Below are positions 23,171 to 32,968 of a stretch of 64,000 bases of DNA, piece by piece. Under the pieces are notes generated by a model, which saw nothing but the letters and a program-made list of their open reading frames with translations, was not told the origin of the DNA and made no database searches. Position numbers and translations under genes: made by a program. Every line of letters starts with the position of its first letter. Position 1 is the first letter of the stretch. Source of the DNA: Algoriphagus sp. NG3 (GTDB lineage: Bacteria > Bacteroidota > Bacteroidia > Cytophagales > Cyclobacteriaceae); contig NZ_CP139421.1 of the NCBI RefSeq assembly GCF_034119865.1, forward strand, positions 3,534,001 through 3,598,000, read 5' to 3'.

Positions 23171-25228
23171 TTATCGGTTAGGTTGCTGATCGATGACCGG
23201 ACTCTTTGACACTTCCCCAGCTGGAATGGCGAAATAATAGTCGATAATATTGTATTCAAAAGTCTTCAGACTTACCCATTGAAAACGGGCATCAAAGAAG
23301 TACTTGCCGCTTTCGGTAGATAAGAATGGATAGAGTCCTCTGAAACGGTAACGGGAGTTCATACTGAAATCTTCTTTGTCCCGGGTCTCTCCCCAGAATC
23401 CATCTCTTTCTTCATAATGCTGTACTCTCCATCTGCGTAGATCCCACTTAGTCTTGTGCTCAAGCGCTAGTTCTTTTCTTCGCTCTTTACGTACTATATT
23501 CCGGCCTTCAATATCAGAAGTCAGCATACCGGTCAGCAAGGTTGCTCCGGCTCTTTCACGGATTGCATTAATACCTGCGGTAGCTACCTGCAGCATATCC
23601 GAGCCATCCGGTGAAGCTTCCCCTGCCAATGCCAATTCCACCCCTGCCTCAGCAGCATTGAGCAATACATCCGCATATCTCATCAGGATGAAATGCTGGG
23701 AAGATCTTCCCTCTCCTGCTTCAAATGAAGGGTCTGTATTCAGCCACTTACGTCCATAAAATCCAGTCAGCGTACTTTCACCATTATTAAAGAAAGGCCC
23801 GTTTGCACCGGCAGCAGTGATCTGCTCTCCCTGAAAAGTCACCAGTTCCTGACTACCTCCCTCCCTAGCGCTGAGGAATAGGTTTTTATTGGCTTGTGTA
23901 TAAGCAGGAAGTTGCTGATAGCGTGTTTCAGCTGTGGCATAGGAATAATCGTTGAACAAAGGCTTGATTGGTTCAGATCCAGTATATACTCCCGCTCTGA
24001 TTTCGATTTCCTGATTTTTGAACATATCCCCGGGGAAAATCACATAGGCACGTAAACGCGGCTCTGCATCTTCAAAGAATTCCATAGGTGTGTCATACAT
24101 CAGATAATCTCCCTCAGTATTGGTAGCACCGTTGGTCACCTTGATGGTACCATCCGGATATCTGTCGAACCCTTCAAACAGCTCGAGAAAATCCAGTGTA
24201 GGACAAGTACCAGCAGACAAGGGAGCTTTGAATATAAAAGGAGCACTGTAAGCATCGTAGCCATGTGTAGCTACCGGAAAATCATATTGCTTCACATAAA
24301 TGTTCTCAGTGCTGGTCACGTCGCTGAACATGTCCACCATATTCTGATATTGAGCTTCAGGATCATTGGGCGCCCATTTTCTTGTATAAAGCGCATACTG
24401 ACCCTTGTTGATCACTTCATTTGCCGCTGCGTAAGCTTCTTTGAAATACCTCACGGAGGTTTCCTGAGCCGTAGCTTCATCAAATCCTATGACACGCACA
24501 CCGGTTTTAAGACCTGTACCGGTTAATCTCCCGGGTACAGTCTCATTGTACTTTGCAACGCTTCCTGCATATAGCATTGCTTCTGACTTGAAAGAAAGTG
24601 CGACATACTTGTTTGAGTAACCTACCTTAGGACTTGTAGGTTGAAGTAGTTCTACAGCCTGATTATAATCTGCCAATACCTGATCCCAAGTCTCCTCTTC
24701 TGTGGAACGTGGGATTTCAAGTTCACCTTCATCTGAAGGATAGCGCAGAACACTTGTCACCAAAGGCACTCCACCAAAGCGTCTTGCCATAGCGGAGAAT
24801 ACAACAGCACGTACAAAATACGCTTCTCCGAGGTAATGATTGTAGGTCACTTCAGGAAATGCATCGGCATATTCCGGCAATTTTTCCAAAAGGTAATTTG
24901 CTTCGCGAAGCAGGCCAAAAGCCCTTCCCCAATAAGGTGTCCGTTCCCCGGTAAAAGCTGAACTGATCCCATCACGGTTCACGGCTTCTCCAGTCCCTTC
25001 AATCCCAAGTGATCCCAACCAGGAGTTGTATTCCACGCCCCATTGAGCCATGTATTTGAAATCCTCAAACGGCATCTTGCTGTACATGCCAGCGATGTAT
25101 ACATCCATACCAGATTCACTGGTCATAAGCGTCTCGTCACCGATGACATTCGGTGGTGACACATCCAGATCTGTACAACTGGATATGTACACTAAGCTGA
25201 ATAGCAGAAGTATGATTCTTATTTTCAT
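23171..25228 (-). CDS. SusD/RagB-family glycan-binding lipoprotein
   Basis: About 685 residues from the ATG at 25228, which gives a clean lipoprotein signal (MKIRIILLLFSLVYISSC). An upstream ATG at 25268-25270 overlaps the susC stop (TAATG) but would put 14 polar residues before the signal. TPR-like helices, WDQVLADYNQAVELL and the C-terminal SusD block (RKERRKELALEHKTKWDLRRW, FAIPAGEVSKSPVIDQQP in sense) are present. SusD caps the SusC pore on the outer membrane and captures glycan. Directly downstream of susC. Somewhat longer than the usual 500-600 residues. Confidence 0.93.
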   Translation of the reverse strand: MKIRIILLLFSLVYISSCTDLDVSPPNVIGDETLMTSESGMDVYIAGMYSKMPFEDFKYMAQWGVEYNSWLGSLGIEGTGEAVNRDGISSAFTGERTPYWGRAFGLLREANYLLEKLPEYADAFPEVTYNHYLGEAYFVRAVVFSAMARRFGGVPLVTSVLRYPSDEGELEIPRSTEEETWDQVLADYNQAVELLQPTSPKVGYSNKYVALSFKSEAMLYAGSVAKYNETVPGRLTGTGLKTGVRVIGFDEATAQETSVRYFKEAYAAANEVINKGQYALYTRKWAPNDPEAQYQNMVDMFSDVTSTENIYVKQYDFPVATHGYDAYSAPFIFKAPLSAGTCPTLDFLELFEGFDRYPDGTIKVTNGATNTEGDYLMYDTPMEFFEDAEPRLRAYVIFPGDMFKNQEIEIRAGVYTGSEPIKPLFNDYSYATAETRYQQLPAYTQANKNLFLSAREGGSQELVTFQGEQITAAGANGPFFNNGESTLTGFYGRKWLNTDPSFEAGEGRSSQHFILMRYADVLLNAAEAGVELALAGEASPDGSDMLQVATAGINAIRERAGATLLTGMLTSDIEGRNIVRKERRKELALEHKTKWDLRRWRVQHYEERDGFWGETRDKEDFSMNSRYRFRGLYPFLSTESGKYFFDARFQWVSLKTFEYNIIDYYFAIPAGEVSKSPVIDQQPNR

Positions 25229-25269
25229 TTGTTTATAATTTGATTTTCCAAAGTCTCGACTAGCTTCCA

Positions 25270-28200
25270 TTAAAAAGATGCTGTTACACCCACTGTATAG
25301 GTTTTGGTAAGTGGATACATACGCCCCAGTTCATCTCCAGGGTGTTCCGGATCTACAAACTTCACTCCCGTGAAAGTCAACAGATTGTAAGCATTGGCAA
25401 AGAACCTGATATTGGTAGAGGGTCTGTTATAAGGTTTCAGCGTATAGCCGACTTCGATACTTTTCAGACGTAGGTAATCGGTACTGACCCGGTTAAAATC
25501 AGAGTTTCCAAATGGGTAATTTCCTGTGTAACCATAGTAACCGCCCACCCACTGAGTTTCTGGATCATAGGGATCAGCGAGCGGATCTACAGGATGCCAA
25601 CGGTCTTGGTATTGCTCCAACGCTCCACCTCCATTGCTACCCCAGATAGAGTAAAGCGGCTCTTCGTATTGCATGGAGCCCAAGGCAGATCCCTGAAACA
25701 AAATACTCATGTCAAAATTCTTATAGTTGGCATCCATGGCAAGACTAAAATTCATCCAAGGAGTCTGGTCGTAGGCAAATGGATGTTCATCCAGGCCATT
25801 AATCTCCCCGTCACCATTCCAATCCTGATACTTATAATCTCCTGGTAAAATACCCCGGTCTTTGTATATATCGTAAGACCAGATATCCTCCCAGTCGGTA
25901 TATCTTCCTGCGGACTTATATCCAAACTGCACTCCTTGATAGCGGTTTGTAAGGTTGTCATTTCTCCACTGATCATAGGAATTGCCATAGGGTCCCTTTT
26001 CTGCAGCTATCAAATGCTCTCTCCGTGTGATTGTAGCGATTCCCTTTAATCCGTAGGATAGCTCTCCGATGGTGTTACGATGAGAAAGCTCAAGATCTAT
26101 CCCGAATTGACGATCACTATTCGTATTCTCACGGGGTGCACCGGTCCCTACCACGGATGGGACATCGCCGGAGCGTGTGGAAAAGAGTCCTTCTCTGCGG
26201 CGGTCAAAATAATCTACAGAGAAACCTAACTTGCCCCTCCAGGCTTCGAAATCTAAGCCTACATTAAAAGTCTTGGCGCTCCACCAGGTAATGTTCTCAT
26301 TGGGAACAACCACGGAAGCACCGTATACAAATTCCCCATTGAACATATACCCCGGGGCGTATTGATTGTAATATCCCTGCTGTGCATTCCCACTAGTTGC
26401 CGGATAGATGTAGCCTGGATACCAGTCGTATGCCAGTGAGCCATCGTCTGCTGTCATACCGTAACTTGCTCTGAATTTTAGCTGATCAACAAAGGAGAGT
26501 GCGGAAACAGATTTGAAAAAAGATTCCTCGGATAAACGCCACCCAACAGACCCTGAAGGAAACCATCCCCAACGGTTAGTTTTGACAAATTTCGAAGAGC
26601 CGTCATATCTGAATTGCACTTCTGCGATGTACCGATCATTGAAGCCATAGTTCAACCTTCCAAACACGGCTGAATTGGCTATCTCATATAGATCACCGGA
26701 TCCTCCCTGCATTCCACCTTGCTGGTTTTCATTCATACCGCCAGCCAGGTATTCCATGGCAAATGCCAGATCGCGCTGTGCGTAGAAATTATCTCCTCTA
26801 CGATTCTGTGTTTCAACACCGAGTAGCCCCGAAACATCATGCTTAGTACCAAACTTACGTTTGTAGTTAAGTAAGAACTGTCCCAAAAACTGCTGCTTGC
26901 TATAAAGCTCCCGTCTGATTTGATTTGGAGAGCTGTTATTATAGAGTTTAGACAGATAGGTATCTGTCACAGGATCATACATGTATTGGTAATATTCCCT
27001 ACGGTAAATGTCATTGTCGTCCCCTCGATAATCATAACTGAAAAGTGCTTTGGCAGAGAAACCTTCCAAAACATGTGTAAGCGTACCAAAATCATAATCC
27101 AAGGAAGCGGATGACTGAAAGTATTTTTGCTTGTATTTCCTATATCCGGATACATCAGATCTCATCATAGCTACCGTGTTTTGCTCTAGATCCAATCCTT
27201 CATAGTTCAACATCGTATTTTCTGGATCTGCATAAGCTGGGAAAAGCACTCCCTGTCTCCAATAGTTACGGATGATATCCACTGCGCTGGAATAAGGTGT
27301 ATTTCGCTGATCGGCCACACCGCTCAGATTCAGGTTGAATTTCAATCCTTTAGCTATTTCCGTGGTAATGTTGGACCTCAGGTTGAACTTACTATAATTC
27401 ATATCCCCTGATTTGAAAAAGCCTTCCTGATACATATACCCACCAGCTATGTAGTATTGTGTCTTATCCGTACCTCCGGTAATGCTGATATCATGTTGGG
27501 TTTGTGGCGAATAATCATTGATCAATAATGAATTCCAATCCGTAGTTCGACGTCGCCCTGTCTGAAAAGCTTCAAAATCATCTGCCTGATAGATCAGATT
27601 GCCCCCATTGATATTATTCATAGCCATCTCGTTATAGAGTGTCATAGTCTGGTAAGGATCAGAAAGTTCAGGAAATCCCGAAGGGCTTTGCAAGGTATAT
27701 GAACCGTTGTAGGTGACAGTGGCTTTACCAGTTTGGCTTCCCTTCTTTGTTGTGATCAGGACTACGCCGTTTGCAGCACGTGCACCATAAATGGCTGCGG
27801 AAGCATCTTTTAAGACCGACAATTCATCGATATCGGTAGGATTCAGACGCTGAAAATCAGCCATCGTACGCTGGATACCATCAATTACAATCAATGGTGA
27901 TCCCAATCCCCGAATATCCAGAGTGGCATTGAAAGTACCTGGCTCAGCACTTTTCTGCCATACGCGAACCCCGGCTACTCTACCCGTGAGCATGTTCTGC
28001 GGGTTTTCGTTTTTGGTACGAAGCATTTCATCACCTTTGATATTGGCCACGGAACCAGTTACCGATACTTTTTCTTGCATCCCGTATCCCACGACTACTA
28101 CCTCACCTAATTGCTTCATATCCGGCTCCATCACAACTTCAATCACTGATTGAGCACCTACTGCAATTTCCTGGGTTTCATATCCAATAAATGAAAATGT

Positions 28201-28500
28201 TAAAATTGCATTTTCATCCGGGACTGTCAGACTATACTTTCCATCAATATCTGATGTCGTACCTACCAGAGTTCCTTTTAATAAAATATTGACTCCGGGC
28301 ATAGGAGTACCATCTTCGGAGAAGGTCACCGTACCTGTGACGGTTCTATCTTTTACCTGTTTACCAAGCTTCTCAATTGAATTCTTATTTGAACTAAAAT
28401 CTGAAGCAAGAACAGGAGTAAAAACAAAGCATGGTAAAGCCAGTCCCAACAGGGAAGTCTTGATCATTGCTCTGCAAAAATTCTTATAAATCTTTTGCAT
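25270..28500 (-). CDS. SusC/RagA-family TonB-linked outer membrane transporter
   Basis: 1076 residues. Signal peptide (1-32, ending PVLAS), then a CarboxypepD_reg beta-sandwich (about 53-125: VTGTVTFSEDGTPMPGVNI, GKYSLTVP), the TonB box/plug start (LGEVVVVGYG), plug (SVTGSVANIKGDEML, IDELSVLKDASAAIYGARAANGVVLITTKKG in sense) and a 22-strand barrel ending in TVGVTASF with terminal Phe. Imports oligosaccharides by TonB energy with SusD. A strong hairpin terminator lies between GH76 and this gene, so it is expressed by readthrough or from a promoter within about 55 bases. Confidence 0.95.
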   Translation of the reverse strand: MQKIYKNFCRAMIKTSLLGLALPCFVFTPVLASDFSSNKNSIEKLGKQVKDRTVTGTVTFSEDGTPMPGVNILLKGTLVGTTSDIDGKYSLTVPDENAILTFSFIGYETQEIAVGAQSVIEVVMEPDMKQLGEVVVVGYGMQEKVSVTGSVANIKGDEMLRTKNENPQNMLTGRVAGVRVWQKSAEPGTFNATLDIRGLGSPLIVIDGIQRTMADFQRLNPTDIDELSVLKDASAAIYGARAANGVVLITTKKGSQTGKATVTYNGSYTLQSPSGFPELSDPYQTMTLYNEMAMNNINGGNLIYQADDFEAFQTGRRRTTDWNSLLINDYSPQTQHDISITGGTDKTQYYIAGGYMYQEGFFKSGDMNYSKFNLRSNITTEIAKGLKFNLNLSGVADQRNTPYSSAVDIIRNYWRQGVLFPAYADPENTMLNYEGLDLEQNTVAMMRSDVSGYRKYKQKYFQSSASLDYDFGTLTHVLEGFSAKALFSYDYRGDDNDIYRREYYQYMYDPVTDTYLSKLYNNSSPNQIRRELYSKQQFLGQFLLNYKRKFGTKHDVSGLLGVETQNRRGDNFYAQRDLAFAMEYLAGGMNENQQGGMQGGSGDLYEIANSAVFGRLNYGFNDRYIAEVQFRYDGSSKFVKTNRWGWFPSGSVGWRLSEESFFKSVSALSFVDQLKFRASYGMTADDGSLAYDWYPGYIYPATSGNAQQGYYNQYAPGYMFNGEFVYGASVVVPNENITWWSAKTFNVGLDFEAWRGKLGFSVDYFDRRREGLFSTRSGDVPSVVGTGAPRENTNSDRQFGIDLELSHRNTIGELSYGLKGIATITRREHLIAAEKGPYGNSYDQWRNDNLTNRYQGVQFGYKSAGRYTDWEDIWSYDIYKDRGILPGDYKYQDWNGDGEINGLDEHPFAYDQTPWMNFSLAMDANYKNFDMSILFQGSALGSMQYEEPLYSIWGSNGGGALEQYQDRWHPVDPLADPYDPETQWVGGYYGYTGNYPFGNSDFNRVSTDYLRLKSIEVGYTLKPYNRPSTNIRFFANAYNLLTFTGVKFVDPEHPGDELGRMYPLTKTYTVGVTASF

Positions 28501-28553
28501 ATGTTTAGGCTATTTTGGTTTATCGTCGCCTCACGGAGGCAGTTGCTACAAGT

Positions 28554-28591
28554 AAAAATCCCTGACCTCCCTCGTTAGGGAAAGTCAGGGA
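28554..28591 (-). terminator. Intrinsic terminator or attenuator between GH76 and susC
   Basis: On the minus strand TCCCTGAC (28591-28584) pairs with GTCAGGGA (28566-28559), with an inner helix TCCCT/AGGGA, and is followed by five T. A second small hairpin (GCCTC/GAGGC, 28528-28540) lies in the susC leader. Placement inside the PUL suggests attenuation. Confidence 0.7.
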
Positions 28592-28598
28592 ACCGAAA

Positions 28599-30044
28599 TC
28601 ATTTTGCTAGCTCATACCGCGATAACACGGCATATTCTGCTGCAAACGCAAAGTTGAACATCCCCTCAGTCCTGTTGTTGTTAGGAGTGAGGCTCCAGCC
28701 TACCAATAAGTTGGTAGGAAGAAATCCCTCATAAAGGAAGTTTTCATATCCATAATCCAGGTTTTTCTGAAAAGTATCGATGTAATCAGAAGCTGTACCG
28801 TATGCAGGCTGGACATCCACATAACCACGCATCAAAACTCCATTGAACCAGTTATTGAAACCACTGATATCATATGAGTATAGACCGGGTTGATTCTGTC
28901 CCAGTTTTGCGAAATAATTAAAACTTTCGTCAGACAGTTCTTTTGCATCCTGAAGATATTCTGACTCACCAGTGGCTCTATACAGATCAGCTGCACCTGA
29001 AAGCATGGTCCCGGAGTTGTATGAGATCGCCGGGCCTACACGGTCTTGACAGTTAATCCCTCTTCGGTATACCGTGCCGTCAATGGTTTCGGTCTGAACA
29101 TTTCCGGGGGAACATCCGCCTCTCATATCATCGTAAACCCCGTCCGATCGCAGCAAGTTATCTTTCTGCCAGTCATATACCTTCTTGGCAAAATCAGCGT
29201 AATACTCACTTTTCTTAACTGTCATGGTCTCTCTGGTTTCCTTGTCATCAGCATTAATGTACCGGTAAGTGATCTCGTCACCTTTACCTTTATAGATTTC
29301 GTGGAGCCAAACCAAAGGACTTACCATAGGCCCGTTGCTACAGGCATGCTTAGTCACGTAGCCGGGGCCCCAGGGAATGCCACCGCGCTCGGTGCCATCT
29401 GGATTTCGGGTACTATCCCATCCATCCAAAACATAGGCAGTCAGGTATTCCGCTTTTTCCAGATAGGCATTTTCACCTGTTATTTTGTAGGATTCCAGCA
29501 ATTCACGGACAAGCCACATCTGGTCATCATAGACATTTTCAATACCTTCTACTTTAGCTGTACCCTTGGCATTCCCACGGTTTACGCCATATACAGACCA
29601 TTCTTTTGTCTGCGTATAGGACACCAACTCAAATGTCCCCTCATAATAATCGGCATTGTCATAGAGCTGCCCCAGAAGTTCAGCATACCGATCAAAATGT
29701 TCGTCATGAATCGCTGCATTGCCATTCTCCTTTAGTACTTGGAGTCCATGGAGGATTGCATTTACAGCTTCGATGGCAGCGGAGTACATCCATACACTGC
29801 CTATCTCATCGGACTTAACTCCAGTGTAGGGATTGTAATACCTGGCCATGGCCATTCCCGATCCGGTAAAGTGTGCTGCAACTGCTTCGTCGGCAAGCTC
29901 CATCGCCCGTATAAGGTTTTGTTCTGAAAGGCTCACCTCCACAGGTGGGTTCAGCGGGTCGGTGTCAAGTGAATTTTCGGTACAGGCTGTGAAAAGCAGC
30001 ACACAAAGACTCCAAATTGTGATCATCATTCGTTTATGTATCAT
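28599..30044 (-). CDS. Glycoside hydrolase family 76 lipoprotein (endo-alpha-1,6-mannanase-like)
   Basis: 481 residues, lipoprotein signal with lipobox LLFTAC. The (alpha/alpha)6-barrel family GH76 is recognised by NVYDDQMWLVRELLESY with the catalytic Asp pair at 173-174, by YLEKAEYLTAYVLDGWD, and by YNSGTMLSGAADLYRATGE in sense. GH76 enzymes cut alpha-1,6-mannan backbones (fungal mannan) and related bacterial glycans. The lipid anchor fits surface action ahead of SusCD import. It follows the CarboxypepD_reg lipoprotein by 15 bases and ends at a terminator. It sets the likely substrate class of the locus. Confidence 0.9.
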   Translation of the reverse strand: MIHKRMMITIWSLCVLLFTACTENSLDTDPLNPPVEVSLSEQNLIRAMELADEAVAAHFTGSGMAMARYYNPYTGVKSDEIGSVWMYSAAIEAVNAILHGLQVLKENGNAAIHDEHFDRYAELLGQLYDNADYYEGTFELVSYTQTKEWSVYGVNRGNAKGTAKVEGIENVYDDQMWLVRELLESYKITGENAYLEKAEYLTAYVLDGWDSTRNPDGTERGGIPWGPGYVTKHACSNGPMVSPLVWLHEIYKGKGDEITYRYINADDKETRETMTVKKSEYYADFAKKVYDWQKDNLLRSDGVYDDMRGGCSPGNVQTETIDGTVYRRGINCQDRVGPAISYNSGTMLSGAADLYRATGESEYLQDAKELSDESFNYFAKLGQNQPGLYSYDISGFNNWFNGVLMRGYVDVQPAYGTASDYIDTFQKNLDYGYENFLYEGFLPTNLLVGWSLTPNNNRTEGMFNFAFAAEYAVLSRYELAK

Positions 30045-30059
30045 GTTTAGGTTATTGTA

Positions 30060-31871
30060 TTAGTTCAAGTCAATTCTGTGGATCACCAATTTATTCTCCC
30101 CCGAATTGGCTTCAGCATTGTATATCCCTAGGGAAAGGGTCACGTCTTTACCGTTGAACTGAGCTAGATCATACACAAAAGATGAGTAACCCTCAGGATT
30201 GCCGGCTCCGCCATCTCCATGTTTGAACTTCCAGGTTCCGTCTTCTGCTGCGCTAGCTTCATCTGCAGTATTGGACTGTGGATCCAAGTGAGTGACCGTT
30301 CCGTCATTTTCTATAGCGGTCAGCTTAAAGTAGGTGAAATTGTCTCCGAAATTCCGGGTACTCAGAGTCAGCTGATTGCTGCCTGAACTGATCGAGAATT
30401 TCGAGTATAGATAGGCTTCAGGCACCGTTGTACTTACTTCCGGTGTATTTCGGGTTTTTATCAAGTAGCCTTCTGAAGGGAATACTTCGGGGTCTTTTTT
30501 CAACGGGACAAAAAACCACTCTGATGCCACATGATCGACGGTTCTCCATGCACGGTAAGCATCCACATAATTATCACGGTTTCCGTTGATAGGACTAATC
30601 CCTGTAAAGGATTTTTTGGTATGTGGCATAGTAGAACTTACCGTCTCCTGTGTAAGCTTCCAGCCTTCTACTACTTCCGTCCCAGGCAGCCAGTCCCAAT
30701 TCTCCACTTTTCGATCAGCAAATCGGATAGCTCGAAGCACCAACTGCTTCCAATAATCTCCTGTAGATTGTCGGTAGATACCTACAGCTATGATAACCTC
30801 TTTGCCTACATAGTCACTTAGATCAAACTCTACGTCGCCATAGCTTCCAGAAGCATAAGTTCTATTCTCACCGATCTTCACCGCAGTAGGCTGAGCCTCC
30901 GACATATCCACTACTTGAACACCGAAGTAGGCTGGGTTAGCTTCGTCCGTATTGTGCGTACTAATTCTCAAAGACATAATTTTGTTGTCCTCAGTAATCA
31001 GTTTGCTGCCATAGACGTAAGAATCAAAGACATTGAGATCGGCAGGGTTGCTGCGGTCATCCTCACTATTTCGGATTTGCAGCGTAGTCCCTTCATTCTG
31101 TTCCTGCCAAGCACCTCGGAAATCTAGGGCCGACATGTAGTTACAAGCCCAGTCCCAGCGAGGATAAGCATCAGCATTCCTTCCTCCACGATATTCGTTA
31201 TAGTACCATTTTTCCGCAGCCTGCAGATCTGCATAAGTCAACCCCCTCAGAATTTCGCTACTTCCCATGATGACTTCAAGATTTGCAACACCATCTACAA
31301 AATCAGCCTCACTTACATTTCTGGTAACTGTCTCATAATTGGCTTTGGTGAAAGTGACAGTGTAATCTTCCACAATAAGATTTTCCAGCAAAAAAACTCC
31401 ATCACTTCCTGTGGTCACAGTACCAGCTACTCCCACAGTGACAGTGACTCCCTCCAATGAGGCATCTCCATTTTTACCGTCTTTTATTATCCCTGAAATT
31501 TTTGCTGAAGCAAAAACCAAAGAGACATCAGCGGTGGCGATGTTTTCACTATTGAACTTTTCTGGATTGACTGTCAGGCTGACTGCTAGCCAGCCTGCTT
31601 TGGAAAATTTCACGGCACGTGTTTTTAACGTGACATTTTCAAAAATATATTTTCCGTCATTTCCTGTAGTAACAGTTACCTCTTCTTCACCTACTCCTGC
31701 AAGCATTACACTTACATCCGCAATAGGCTGACCTTCGCTATCGGTAACTGTCCCTGTAATGGTTCCCCGAGGTTCTTCGAGTGGCTCATCTTCTTGGATA
31801 CAGGAAAATGTGGATACGAAAAACGTACCCATCAAGGCGAAGTAAATTATCGCTCGTAATTTTCTATTCAT
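30060..31871 (-). CDS. CarboxypepD_reg-domain surface lipoprotein, possible glycan-binding protein of the PUL
   Basis: 603 residues, lipoprotein signal with TFSC. Two CarboxypepD_reg-like sandwiches (about 35-115: ITGTVTDSEGQPIADVSVML, GKYIFENV; and about 130-205: ISGIIKDGKNG, GVFLLENLIV) precede two beta-rich, carbohydrate-binding-like modules (about 215-395 and 400-603) that share a FDLSDYVGKEVIIAVGIYR / YDLAQFNGKDVTLSLGIYN block, indicating internal duplication. As first gene of the GH76 operon it probably holds glycan at the surface (SGBP-like). No catalytic motif was seen. A shared operator array lies about 93 bases upstream. Confidence 0.75.
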   Translation of the reverse strand: MNRKLRAIIYFALMGTFFVSTFSCIQEDEPLEEPRGTITGTVTDSEGQPIADVSVMLAGVGEEEVTVTTGNDGKYIFENVTLKTRAVKFSKAGWLAVSLTVNPEKFNSENIATADVSLVFASAKISGIIKDGKNGDASLEGVTVTVGVAGTVTTGSDGVFLLENLIVEDYTVTFTKANYETVTRNVSEADFVDGVANLEVIMGSSEILRGLTYADLQAAEKWYYNEYRGGRNADAYPRWDWACNYMSALDFRGAWQEQNEGTTLQIRNSEDDRSNPADLNVFDSYVYGSKLITEDNKIMSLRISTHNTDEANPAYFGVQVVDMSEAQPTAVKIGENRTYASGSYGDVEFDLSDYVGKEVIIAVGIYRQSTGDYWKQLVLRAIRFADRKVENWDWLPGTEVVEGWKLTQETVSSTMPHTKKSFTGISPINGNRDNYVDAYRAWRTVDHVASEWFFVPLKKDPEVFPSEGYLIKTRNTPEVSTTVPEAYLYSKFSISSGSNQLTLSTRNFGDNFTYFKLTAIENDGTVTHLDPQSNTADEASAAEDGTWKFKHGDGGAGNPEGYSSFVYDLAQFNGKDVTLSLGIYNAEANSGENKLVIHRIDLN

Positions 31872-31934
31872 CTGTTAGGATATTATGGGTTAAACAAAAT
31901 CACCAATGGACAGAAATGCGTGTCATCTCTGCAA

Positions 31935-32008
31935 TCGATTACGGATGAAAATAGAAGCGATACGGTTAATTAATTGGTTAAAACAGGGTTAATAGCGGAT
32001 AAAAATTT
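31935..32008 (-). promoter_or_regulatory. Operator array upstream of the GH76 operon (three GGTTAA direct repeats)
   Basis: On the plus strand GGTTAA occurs at 31964, 31976 and 31987 (spacing 12 and 11), flanked by TCGATTACGG and GAAAATAGAA on the gene side and AAAAATTTGCTAATCC on the far side. Read with the gene this is TTAACC three times, then TATTTTC about 10 bases on, a possible -7 box. The same pattern occurs at 34780-34857. The remainder of 31872-32257 has no gene. Confidence 0.65.
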
Positions 32009-32186
32009 GCTAATCCCACAATTGAAAGTTAAAAATTACGCTAGCTGCGAATAAAATTCTTTTTGCTATCTGCCTTTAAAGAAAAAACATTTCACTTAAC
32101 ATACATTTCAGATCGTCAGCACGAGCCTGAATCCTAGTCTTCGGCTTGTCAGCATTCTATAGTAAAAAGAAAGGGTAGAAAAAGAT

Positions 32187-32223
32187 AAAAAAAATACCCT
32201 CCGGAATTTAATCCCGAAGGGTA
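32187..32223 (-). terminator. Intrinsic terminator of the GMC oxidoreductase operon
   Basis: Minus strand: TACCCTTCGG pairs with CCGGAGGGTA across ATTAAATT (32223-32195), followed by eight T. It lies 35 bases after the stop of the gene at 32258. Confidence 0.85.
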
Positions 32224-32257
32224 AGCTTAGTCTGATATAAAAGCCAAGCACAAAACT

Positions 32258-32965
32258 TTATCCGATCAGGTTTCCCTCATCGTCCCATTGGGCCACTATT
32301 CCCCGTTGCTCGGGCTTGAGATATATCGGGAGATACTTTTCCTCGAGTTTTAGCCCGTATCTGTCCATTACATTCTGAGGTACACCATCCCAGACATTTG
32401 GCTGATTGCCTACATAGCCGATGTATTTCCAGCCTGCTTCAGTGGAGAAATATCCGGAGCAGGTCAGATTCCGTAGCATATTGAACCAGCTTACCGCTCC
32501 CTGGTATACTGACTTTGCCTTTTCAGGCCAAGCCACCTCCTCTACAATCTCGATAACTTGATCATTGGAAAGTTCATTGAAGATTTTGCCGAACTTTTCA
32601 TTTGCCTCGTAATCCAACCACATCAAACCACCTCTCATGGGAGTCTGATTGCCTGGCTGATCCTTCATCATAAATTCCATGAAATCCACCACTCCCACTT
32701 CTGTGGCAGCTGGAGATTCCTCATCCTTTGGCAGTATTATATCTACCAGGGTTCTCAGTTTTCTCCTTTCTTCTTCTGTAAAAAAGGTCTCTGAAAGCAA
32801 TTCCTGGTCGCGCTGCCGCTCTTCCTCGGTTCTATAGCCTTTGGTTCCTCCACTCAAAACTGCCTGCGGAGGCAATGCCTGCTCTTCAGGAGAGCAGCCT
32901 GTCATAAATAAGCCAGTGCCTACAGAACCGGTAAAGAGTAGTTTCAGGTTTTCTCTTCTGTTCAT
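32258..32965 (-). CDS. Gluconate 2-dehydrogenase subunit 3 family protein
   Basis: 235 residues. Starts with a twin-arginine/lipoprotein-type signal (MNRRENLKLLFTGSVG, then MTGC). The body has the family pattern: FFTEEERRKLRTLVDIILPKDEESPAATEVGVVDFME in sense, a middle GLMWLDYEANEKFGK, and a CSGYFSTEAGWKYIGY end. In the gluconate and related dehydrogenases this small subunit is exported with the GMC flavoprotein and supports its assembly. It follows the GMC gene by 3 bases, which confirms the pair. Substrate is unknown and need not be gluconate. Confidence 0.88.
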   Translation of the reverse strand: MNRRENLKLLFTGSVGTGLFMTGCSPEEQALPPQAVLSGGTKGYRTEEERQRDQELLSETFFTEEERRKLRTLVDIILPKDEESPAATEVGVVDFMEFMMKDQPGNQTPMRGGLMWLDYEANEKFGKIFNELSNDQVIEIVEEVAWPEKAKSVYQGAVSWFNMLRNLTCSGYFSTEAGWKYIGYVGNQPNVWDGVPQNVMDRYGLKLEEKYLPIYLKPEQRGIVAQWDDEGNLIG

Positions 32966-32968
32966 CGC

